From FEB-22 sp003105195 (lineage in GTDB: Bacteria; Pseudomonadota; Alphaproteobacteria; Rhizobiales; Xanthobacteraceae), in assembly GCA_027493405.1 (NCBI GenBank), contig JAOSKV010000046.1, forward strand, positions 7,066-71,065: 64,000 bases of DNA, written 5' to 3'. A model generated the notes under the pieces. It saw nothing but the letters and a program-made list of their open reading frames with translations. It did no database searches and was not told the origin of the DNA. This document shows positions 53,294 through 62,051 of the stretch, piece after piece (position 1 is the first letter of the stretch; every line of letters starts with the position of its first letter). The translations under genes and the position numbers were made by a program.

Positions 53294-53418
53294 TCGCACC
53301 GGGGCTCCAGCCCGGTTCCGCCCGGCCCCGTCACGGACCACCCCATGGCGCGCCGCTGCGCGAGGCGCCATCATGGCATCCTTTCGACGCCGGCGGCGTC
53401 CTCATCCCGGAGCCCTCC

Positions 53419-53556
53419 ATGACCATCAGCCTGGTCCAGCTGCAACCGCTCGTCGCTCTCGTTGCGGGAATTCTCATCCTGCTGATGCCGCGGCTGCTCA
53501 ACTACATCGTCGCGATCTATCTCATCATCATCGGCATCGCCGGCCTCATCCGCTGA
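53419..53556 (+). CDS. DUF3096 family small membrane protein
   Basis: 45 residues, MTISLVQLQPLVALVAGILI then LLMPRLLNYIVAIYLIIIG and IAGLIR: two short membrane helices with the PRLLNYIVAIYLIxxG core of DUF3096. Role unknown. The next 209 bases to ppdK hold nothing else recognised. Confidence 0.85.
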   Translation: MTISLVQLQPLVALVAGILILLMPRLLNYIVAIYLIIIGIAGLIR

Positions 53557-53765
53557 GCCCGCGGATCGCCCCGGCGCTTCCCGCGGGGCGCGTCCGCGGG
53601 TCCGGCCGGGCGCCGGGTTGAATTGGCGGGCAAAACCCGCCAAGAGAAGGCCGGCTGGCGCACATCGCGAATGGCACGGGTCCCCCCGCCCGGGCGGGCC
53701 AGCCGCGATTCATCGGCGCGCTCACCGGCAAGGCCGGAGCGGGCCGCAACAGCTCTGGAGCCAGC

Positions 53766-56444
53766 ATGGCGAAGTGGGTCTACACCTTCGGTGACGGCAA
53801 GGCCGAGGGAGCGGCGGACATGCGCAACCTGCTCGGCGGCAAGGGCGCCAACCTCGCCGAGATGGCCAATCTGGGGCTCCCGGTTCCGCCCGGCTTCACC
53901 ATCACGACCGAGGTCTGCACCTATTTCTATGCCCACGACAGGAGCTATCCCCCGGAGCTGAAGGACCAGGTGGCCGACGCGCTCGCCGCCGTCGGCCGGA
54001 TCGCCGGCAAGGCCTTCGGGGATCCGGCCAACCCCCTGCTGGTCTCGGTGCGCTCCGGCGCCCGCGCCTCCATGCCCGGCATGATGGACACGGTGCTCAA
54101 TCTCGGCCTCAACGACGCGACCGTCGAAGCTCTCGCACGCCAGGCCGACGACCGCCGCTTCGCCTATGACAGCTATCGCCGCTTCATCACCATGTATTCG
54201 GACGTGGTGCTGGGCGTCGGCCACGACCATTTCGAGGAGATCCTCGAGGCCCACAAGGAGGAGAAGGGCTACGTGCTCGACACCGACCTCTCGGCCGAGG
54301 ACTGGGCCGGCCTGGTCGAGCGCTACAAGGCGCGCGTGAAGGAGGAGACCGGCAAGGACTTCCCGCAGGATCCGCGCGAGCAGCTCTGGGGCGCGATCGG
54401 CGCGGTGTTCGGCTCGTGGATGAACCAGCGCGCCATCACCTATCGCCGGCTCCACGCCATTCCGGAGAGCTGGGGCACCGCGGTCAATGTGCAGGCCATG
54501 GTGTTCGGCAACATGGGCGAGACCTCGGCGACCGGCGTCGCCTTCACGCGCAATCCCTCGACCGGCGAGAGGGCGCTCTACGGCGAGTTCCTGATCAACG
54601 CCCAGGGCGAGGACGTGGTCGCCGGCATCCGCACGCCGCAGGAGATCACCGAGGCCGCGAAGGCCGCCGCCGGCTCCGACAAGCCGTCGATGGAAAAGGC
54701 GATGCCGCAGGTCTTCGCCGAGCTGGTGCGCATCTACGAGCGGCTGGAGCGCCACTACCGCGACATGCAGGACCTCGAGTTCACGGTCGAGAAGGGCAAG
54801 CTCTGGATGCTGCAGACGCGCGGCGGCAAGCGCACCGCCAAGGCGGCGCTGCGCATCGCGGTCGAACTCGCGAACGAGGGACTGATCACCCGGCAGGAGG
54901 CGGTGACGCGGGTCGAGCCCGCCTCGCTCGACCAGCTGCTGCATCCGACCATCGATCCCAAGGCGACGCGCAACGTGATCGCCACCGGCCTGCCGGCCTC
55001 GCCCGGCGCCGCCTCCGGCGAGATCGTGTTCTCGGCCGACGAGGCCGAGCAGTTCAAGGCGCAAGGGCGCAAGGTGATCCTGGTGCGGGTCGAGACCAGC
55101 CCCGAGGACATCCACGGCATGCACGCCGCAGAGGGGATTCTGACGACGCGCGGCGGCATGACCTCGCACGCCGCCGTGGTGGCGCGCGGCATGGGCAAGC
55201 CCTGCGTCTCCGGCGCCGGCGCGCTGCGCGTCGACTATGCGAGCCACACCGTGAGCGCCGGCGGCACGGTGCTGCGCAAGGGCGACGTGGTCACGGTCGA
55301 CGGCTCGACCGGCCAGGTGCTGGTCGGCCGGGTGGCGATGCTCGAGCCCGAGCTCTCGGGCGAGTTCGCGACCCTGATGGGCTGGGCCGACGAGGTGCGG
55401 CGGCTCAAGGTGCGCGCCAATGCCGACACGCCGACCGACGCGCGCGTCGCGCTGAAATTCGGCACCGAGGGCATCGGGCTCTGCCGCACCGAGCACATGT
55501 TCTTCGACGCGCGCCGCATCCTCGCGGTGCGCGAGATGATCCTCGCCGACGACGAGCAGGGCCGCCGCCGGGCGCTCGCCAAGCTGCTGCCGATGCAGCG
55601 CGGCGACTTCGTCGAGCTGTTCGAGATCATGAAGGGGCTGCCGGTGACCATTCGGCTGCTCGATCCGCCGCTGCACGAGTTCCTGCCGCACACCCCCGAG
55701 GAGGTGGCCGAGGTCGCCGCCGCCATGAAGGCCGACCCGCGCAAGCTCGAGGACCGTGCCCGCGAGCTCAAGGAGTTCAACCCGATGCTCGGGTTCCGCG
55801 GCTGCCGGCTCGCGATCGCCTATCCCGAGATCGCCGAGATGCAGGCGCGCGCGATCTTCGAGGCGGCGGTCGCCGCCGCCAAGAGCACCGGCGCGCCCGT
55901 GGTCCCCGAGGTGATGGTGCCGCTGATCGCCGGCAAGGCCGAATTCGATCTCGTGAAGGAGCGCATCGACGCCATGGCCGAGGCGGTGGCCAAGGAGACC
56001 GGTGCGCGCGTCGACTACCAGGTCGGCACCATGATCGAGCTGCCGCGCGCCGCCCTGATGGCGGGCGAGATCGCCGAGACCGCCGAGTTCTTCTCCTTCG
56101 GCACCAACGATCTCACCCAAACGACCTACGGAATCAGCCGCGACGACGCGGCGAGCTTCCTCGGAACCTACGTGGCCAAGGGCATCCTGCCGGTCGATCC
56201 CTTCGTCTCGATCGACCGCGCGGGCGTCGGCGAGCTGATCCGCATCGCGACCGAGCGCGGCCGGCGCGTGCGCGACGCGATCAAGCTCGGCATCTGCGGC
56301 GAGCACGGCGGCGATCCGGACTCGGTCGCCTTCTGCCACGAGATCGGCCTCGACTACGTGTCGTGCTCGCCGTTCCGCGTGCCGATCGCGCGCCTCGCCG
56401 CCGCCCAGGCCGCCCTCGGCAAGGCCGCCGCCAGCACCGCCTGA
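53766..56444 (+). CDS. ppdK: Pyruvate, phosphate dikinase
   Basis: 892 residues. Interconverts pyruvate + ATP + phosphate and PEP + AMP + PPi in central carbon metabolism. N-terminal ATP-grasp: GGKGANLAEMANLGLPVPPG, VRSGARASMPGMMDTVLNLG, TGVAFTRNPSTGE. Phosphohistidine domain with His468 in GGMTSHAAVVARGMGKP. C-terminal PEP/pyruvate barrel: GIGLCRTEHMFF, MIELPRAALMAGEIAE, FFSFGTNDLTQTTYG and KLGICGEHGGDP. A second, different copy of its C-terminal end occurs at 59641-60462. Confidence 0.97.
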   Translation: MAKWVYTFGDGKAEGAADMRNLLGGKGANLAEMANLGLPVPPGFTITTEVCTYFYAHDRSYPPELKDQVADALAAVGRIAGKAFGDPANPLLVSVRSGARASMPGMMDTVLNLGLNDATVEALARQADDRRFAYDSYRRFITMYSDVVLGVGHDHFEEILEAHKEEKGYVLDTDLSAEDWAGLVERYKARVKEETGKDFPQDPREQLWGAIGAVFGSWMNQRAITYRRLHAIPESWGTAVNVQAMVFGNMGETSATGVAFTRNPSTGERALYGEFLINAQGEDVVAGIRTPQEITEAAKAAAGSDKPSMEKAMPQVFAELVRIYERLERHYRDMQDLEFTVEKGKLWMLQTRGGKRTAKAALRIAVELANEGLITRQEAVTRVEPASLDQLLHPTIDPKATRNVIATGLPASPGAASGEIVFSADEAEQFKAQGRKVILVRVETSPEDIHGMHAAEGILTTRGGMTSHAAVVARGMGKPCVSGAGALRVDYASHTVSAGGTVLRKGDVVTVDGSTGQVLVGRVAMLEPELSGEFATLMGWADEVRRLKVRANADTPTDARVALKFGTEGIGLCRTEHMFFDARRILAVREMILADDEQGRRRALAKLLPMQRGDFVELFEIMKGLPVTIRLLDPPLHEFLPHTPEEVAEVAAAMKADPRKLEDRARELKEFNPMLGFRGCRLAIAYPEIAEMQARAIFEAAVAAAKSTGAPVVPEVMVPLIAGKAEFDLVKERIDAMAEAVAKETGARVDYQVGTMIELPRAALMAGEIAETAEFFSFGTNDLTQTTYGISRDDAASFLGTYVAKGILPVDPFVSIDRAGVGELIRIATERGRRVRDAIKLGICGEHGGDPDSVAFCHEIGLDYVSCSPFRVPIARLAAAQAALGKAAASTA

Positions 56445-56572
56445 ACGTGGCAGGTGCCGTGCGGAAGTGGTAGCAACGTCCGCGGCCGGGCGAGGGAAGG
56501 CGCTCCGTCCGCGACAGAAACCCCGCCGGGAAATCCGGGCCCGCGGGGAACCATAACCGGGACGGAGGGGAC

Positions 56573-58367
56573 ATGGCGGAAAAGTTCGAGCCGGCCGCGG
56601 GGCCGGAGCAGCCGGCGATTTCCGCCGAGGCGCTGAAGCAGGCCGAGCACTACATCGAGGCCGAGGAGGGCGCCACCAACCGGCTCTCCGGCATGGCCGG
56701 CACGATCGTCATGACGGTCGCCGTGGTCATGTCGCTGTTCCATCTCTACACGGCCATCGCCGGCGCCTGGCCGTTCAGGGACTTCCCGATCATCGCGACG
56801 CAGCCGCTGCGCTACACCCACGTCGCGTTCGTGCTGGTCCTCACCTTCCTCCTGTTTCCGCTCGCCGCGCGCTACCGCGACCGCATCCGCTGGTGGGACG
56901 TCGCGCTCGGCGCCGCCGGCGCGGGCATCCTGGTCTACGCCATCATGGGCGGCGAGGACTTCACCGACCGCGCCACCCTGCCCAACAATCTCGACATCGT
57001 CCTCGGCGTGATCTTCATTGCGCTGCTGATCGAGGCGACGCGGCGCACCATCGGCTGGATCGTGCCGGCGGTCGCGCTCGCCTTCATCGCCTATGCGTTG
57101 TTCGGCGACTACCTGCCGCCGCCCTGGAACCACCGCGGCTACGACTTCGGCCAGCTGGTCGGCCACCTGTTCATCACGCTGGAGGGGATCTTCGGTATCC
57201 CGGTCGACGTCTCGGCGACGCTGATCATCCTGTTCACGATCTACGGCGCCTTCCTCCAGCACTCCGGCGCCGGCAAGTTCTTCATCGATTTCTCGATGGC
57301 GCTGATGGGCAACAAGACCAGCAGCGCCGGCCGCACCGTCGTGCTCTCGTCCTTCCTGCTCGGCGGGCCTTCGGGCTCGGGCGTCGCCACGACGGTCACG
57401 GTCGGCGCCGTCGCCTATCCGATGATGCAGAAGTCGGGCTTCGAGAAGAACGCGGCCGGCGGGCTGCTCGCGGCCGCCGGGCTCGGCGCCATCATCTCGC
57501 CGCCCGTCCTGGGCGCCGCCGCCTTCCTGATCGCCGAGTTCCTGAAGATCAGCTACCTGGACGTGATCTGGATGGCGGTGATCCCCACCTGCCTCTACTA
57601 CCTGTCGCTCCTGTTCAACGTCGAGCTCGACGCCCGCCGCTTCGGCGTGCACGGCGAGACCTTCACTCAGGAGATGTCGCTCGGCCGCCTGACCGCGCGT
57701 TACGGCTTCCACTTCGCCTCGCTGGTCTCGATCGTCGTGCTGATGGTGTGGGGCTACTCGCCGACGCTCGCCGTGTTCTGGTCGACCGTGCTCGCCTTCG
57801 GCCTGAGCTTCCTGGCGCGCGAGACGGCGCTCACGCCGAGGCGTCTCGCGCGCGCCCTCGCCGACGGCTCGACCTCCGCCCTCACGGCGGCCACCACCTG
57901 CGCGATCGCCGGCATCATCGTCGGCGTCGTCACGCTCACGGGCCTCGGCCTCAAGTTCTCCGCGATCGTCATCGCCTACGCGGGCGGCAGCCTGCTGCTC
58001 ACCGCGCTCTACACGGCGCTGATCGTCTGGGTCGTGGGCCTCGCAGTCCCGGTCACCGCTTCCTACATCATCTGCGCCGTCATCGCGGCGCCAGCGCTGA
58101 TGAAGCTCGGCGTGCCGGACTTCGCGGCGCACATGTTCATCTTCTACTACGCGGTCCTCTCCGAGGTCTCGCCGCCGACCGCATTGTCCTGCTTCGCGGC
58201 GGCCGCGATCACGGGCGGCGATCCTTACAAGACGACCCTGCAGGCCTGGAAGTACACGCTGCCCGCCTTCGTGGTGCCTTTCGTCTTCGTGCTGGACCCG
58301 CAGGGTCTCGGGCTGCTGCTCAAGATCCCCAAGGACGGGTCCGTGCTCGACATCATCCTGATCACCG
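56573..58367 (+). CDS. Fused TRAP transporter permease (DctQM type), 3' truncated
   Basis: Large permease with fused 4TM and 12TM parts of a tripartite ATP-independent periplasmic transporter, which uses an ion gradient to take up organic acids delivered by a binding protein (none in this window). ATG 56573 follows GGAGGGG. EEGATNRLSGMAGT, WIVPAVALAFIAYALFGDYL, LFTIYGAFLQHSGAGKFFID, SFLLGGPSGSGVATTVTVGA and YYAVLSEVSPPTALSCFAAA are seen. After SVLDIILIT (58367) the sequence leaves the gene and joins antisense chemoreceptor DNA, so the last helix or more is missing. The open frame that runs on to 59308 is not part of the protein. Confidence 0.9.
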
Positions 58368-59640
58368 ACGCCCGCGTCCTGTCAGACCGCGACTTTGGCG
58401 AGGAAGTCCTCGACCTCGGTGCGCAGGTTACCGACCGCGCCTCGACCGATCCGGCGGCAGCGAGCACCGTCTCGCCGAGCGCGGGTTTCGCCGTCGCCGG
58501 TTTGCCTGACCGAGCGTCGACCACCTCGCCGGCGACGCGCGCGGCGCTGCTGACGTTCTGCGAAAATGTCCCGCGTCACCGCATTCTGCCGCTCGACCGC
58601 GGCGGCCACCGCCGACGCATAGTTGTGGATGCCTGTATGCGCGGTGATGCAAGCCGATCGCGTCGACCGCGTTGTCGGTCGATTTCGCATCGCGAAAATC
58701 TGGCGCGGAAATCCTCCTCGGTTGCCTTGGCGGTCTGCACCGCGAGCGATTTCACTTCCGAGGCGACGTTTGGCGAAGCTGCGCCCGGATCTGCCGGCGC
58801 GGGGCGGCCCTCTGATCGTATTGAGTGGCGAGGAGATGGTCTGCCCGGCGATGTTGCGGATCAGTTCGACGACGGCGCCGATCTTCTGCGCCGCCTCGGC
58901 GAGAGTCTTGATGCCGTCGCTGGTCGCGGACGCCTCGTCCACGGCCCGGCGCACCACGTCGGCGGTCTGCGCTCGCTGGCGGCCGATCTCGCCGGATCGA
59001 GCTGCTATTTCATCGGTTGCGGACGCCGCGCCCGCGGTGCTGCCGGACGCCCGCCTGACGCCCGCAGAAGCGCCTGCGCGCGCGCGAGGTCTCGTCGGAG
59101 GCGCGAACAGCGCGCTCGCGGTTCTTCAGCGACACCGCGCCGAAACCTTCACCGAGCGCAAATGCTCGACGCGCGTATTGGAAGGCGCCGATGGCCGGTC
59201 CACCGTGGCGCGGCGCCGATCGCTGGCGCTGATCGCCGCACGTTCCTGCTCGAGATGGTAATGCCTGGTGACGTCCTCATGCGTCGCCAGCCAGCCGCCG
59301 CCCGGTAGCGGCTGCTCGGCGACCGAGATCGTGCGGCCGTCGAGAGGCGGATGTGCGTGGTCGACGGTTTCGGCGATGCGGGCGCGGATGCCGCTGACAT
59401 AGCTGGGATCGCCGCCAGTTGCCGATGGCCATGCGGTGGCGCACGATCTGTTCGAGGGCCGTCCCTGGCCGCACCACGTCCGGCGACATGCCGTACATCC
59501 GATATATGATCGTTGCAGACGACCAGCCGGGTCTGCGCGTCCCACAGGCGCACAGGCCCTGGGTCATGTCTGGCGAGGCGGTGGTCAGCCGCGCATTGCG
59601 CCGCTTCAGCCGATACCAGAGGAAGCCTGATAGCCGTCGA
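58368..59640 (-). pseudogene. Error-rich partial copy of the chemoreceptor gene at 60476-61823
   Basis: On the minus strand this repeats 60464-61740 from the chemoreceptor C-terminus back to near its membrane helix, with one- or two-base indels roughly every 30-80 bases. Examples: CCGTCTCGCCGAGCGCGGG versus CCGTCTCCGCCGAGCGGCGG; GCGAAAATGTCCCGCG versus GCGAAATGTCCTGCG. No usable frame remains. At the left it joins the TRAP gene inside CATCCTGATCAC; at the right it joins ppdK sequence inside GTCGAGATCATG (about 59635). The error pattern is like a raw long read. Confidence 0.85.
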
Positions 59641-60462
59641 GATCATGCGAAGGGCCGGCCGGTGACCATCCGCCTGCTCGATCCGCCGCTGCACGAATTC
59701 CTGCCGCACAGCGAGCAGGAGATCGCGGAGGTGGCGCAGGCCATGGGCGCCGACCCGCAGAAGCTCGCCAACCGCGCGCGCGAGCTTGCCGAGTTCAATC
59801 CGATGCTCGGCTTCCGCGGCTGCCGCATCGCGATCGCCTATCCGGAAATCGCCGAGATGCAGGCGCGCGCTATTTTCGAGGCCGCAATCGAGGCCGGCAA
59901 GCGCACCGGCGAGCCCGTGGTGCCGGAGGTGATGGTGCCGCTGATCGCCACGCGCGCGGAGTTCGACATCGTCAAGGCGCGCATCGATGCGATGGCCGAA
60001 GCGGTCGCCAAGGAGACCGGCGGCAAGGTCGCGTATCAGGTCGGCACCATGATCGAATTGCCGCGCGCGGTGCTGATGGCGGCCGAGATCGCCGAGACGG
60101 CGGAATTCTTCTCGTTCGGCACCAACGACCTGACCCAGACCACGTTCGGCATCAGCCGCGACGATGCTGCGACCTTCCTCGGCTTCTATACGGCGCGCGG
60201 CATCCTGCCGGCCGATCCGTTCGTGTCGATCGACCGCGAGGGGGTGGGCGAGCTTGTCAGGATCGGCGTCGAGCGCGGACGCAAGACGCGGCCGAAGCTG
60301 AAGGTCGGCATTTGCGGCGAGCATGGCGGCGACCCGGCCTCGGTCGGATTCTGCCACACGGTCGGTCTCGATTATGTGTCCTGCTCGCCGTTCCGCGCGC
60401 CGATCGCGCGTCTGGCCGCGGCGCAGGCCGCGCTCGGCAAGGAAGCCGCAAGCCAGGCCTGA
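59641..60462 (+). pseudogene. Pyruvate, phosphate dikinase, C-terminal fragment (second copy)
   Basis: About 273 codons matching ppdK from GRPVTIRLLDPPLHEFLPHS to the stop, with an intact frame. Motifs: FNPMLGFRGCRIAIAYPEIA, MIELPRAVLMAAEIAETAEF, FSFGTNDLTQTTFGISRDDA, KVGICGEHGGDPASVGFCH. It is not identical to the end of the gene at 53766: EFLPHSEQEIAEVAQAMGAD replaces EFLPHTPEEVAEVAAAMKAD, and codons are somewhat less GC-rich. So it derives from a related but distinct ppdK. The N-terminal two thirds are absent. Confidence 0.88.
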
Positions 60463-60475
60463 CGCCCGCGTCCTG

Positions 60476-61823
60476 TCAGACCGCGACTTTGGCGAGGAAG
60501 TCCTCGACCTCGGTGCGCAGGTTACCGACCGCGCTCTCGACCGATCCGGCGGCAGCGAGCACCGTCTCCGCCGAGCGGCGGGTTTCGGCCGTCGCGCCGG
60601 TCACCTGACCGAGCGCGTCGACCACCTCGCCGGTGCCGCGCGCGGCGCTGTTGACGTTCTGCGAAATGTCCTGCGTCACCGCATTCTGCTGCTCGACCGC
60701 GGCGGCCACCGCCGACGCATAGCTGTGGATGTCCTGCATGCGCGCGGTGATGCGGCCGATCGCGTCGACCGCGTTGTCGGTCGATTTCTGCATCGCGAAA
60801 ATCTGCGCGGAAATCCTCCTCGGTTGCCTTGGCGGTCTGCACCGCGAGCGATTTCACTTCCGAGGCGACGACGGCGAAGCCGCGCCCGGATCTGCCGGCG
60901 CGGGCGGCCTCGATCGTGGCATTGAGGGCGAGGAGATTGGTCTGCCCGGCGATGTTGCGGATCAGTTCGACTACGGCGCCGATCTTCTGCGCCGCCTCGG
61001 CGAGAGTCTTGATGCCGTCGTTGGTCGCGGACGCCTCGTCCACGGCCTGGCGCACCACGTCGGTGGTCTGCGTCAGCTGGCGGCCGATCTCGCCGATCGA
61101 GCTTGCCATTTCATCGGTTGCGGACGCCGCGCCCGCGGTGCTGCCGGACGCCTCGCTCGACGCCTGCAGGGCGCTCTGCGCGCGCGCGGAGGTCTCGTCG
61201 GAGGCGCTGAACAGCGCGCTCGCGGTTTCCTTCAGCGACACCGCGCTGTCCTTCACCGAGCGCAGCAAATGCTCGACGCGCGTATTGAAGGCGCCGATGG
61301 CCGAATCCACCGTGGCGCGGCGCTGATCGCTGGCGCTGATCGCCGCACGTTCCTGCTCGAGATGGTAATGCCTGGTGACGTCCTCATGCGTCGCCAGCCA
61401 GCCGCCGCCCGGCAGCGGCTGCTCGGCGACCGAGATCGTGCGGCCGTCGAGATGCAGGATGTGCGTGGTCGATTTGCCTTCGGCGATGCGGGCGCGGATG
61501 CCGCTGACATAGCTTTCGGGATCGCCGTTGAAGTTGCCGATGGCCATGCGGTGGCGCACGATCTGTTCGAGGGTCGTCCCCGGCCGCACCACGTCCGGCG
61601 ACATGCCGTACATCCGGATATAGCGATCGTTGCAGACGACCAGCCGGGTCTGCGCGTCCCACAGGCACAGGCCCTGGGTCATGTTCATGAGGGCGGTGGT
61701 CAGCCGCGCATTGCGCCGCTTCAGCCGATACCAGAGGAAGCCCGATAGCGCCGTCGCGATCAGAGCGAATGCCAGCGCCGCGAAAATGAATTCCATGCCG
61801 GAGGACATGACAGGATCGGTCAT
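60476..61823 (-). pseudogene. PAS-containing methyl-accepting chemotaxis protein, one frameshift
   Basis: About 448 residues from ATG 61823 (MTDPVMSSGMEFIFAALAFA). One N-terminal helix (10-30), a PAS-fold-7 domain (NMTQGLCLWDAQTRLVVCND, GMSPDVVRPGTTLEQIV, GRTISVAEQPLPGGGWLATH), then a methyl-accepting coiled coil. The coil's hairpin is ELIRNIAGQTNLLALNATIE and AARAGRSGRGFAVVASEVKS. One extra G after ATEE (CCTCC on the plus strand near 60811) shifts the frame. The remainder (ISAQIFAMQKSTDNAVDAIG ... VEDFLAKVAV) lies in the next frame. The same extra base is in the noisy copy. It has no periplasmic sensor domain and probably senses in the cytoplasm. Confidence 0.88.
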
Positions 61824-62051
61824 CGGCCCACCTCCTTCGAACGGCCGCTCTCTAACGCAGTTCACGTTGCATGATGGTTAACCGGGTTCCCCCTTGCCCG
61901 AATTTTGGACAGTCCCGGCCGCTGGTTTGACGCCGGGTATCCCCCGCATAAGCACATGGTAGCGTTACGGTGGGGACACCCGCTCCGGCGGGCGATGAGA
62001 AGCGAAAAAGGCGGGAAAACCCGCCAGAAAAGCAGGACTGCGGGGGAAAAA

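Noticed and set aside
56573..59308. A 911-codon TRAP permease with an extra C-terminal domain
   Set aside because: After 58367 the frame reads antisense through a chemoreceptor copy; the tail has no protein-like features.
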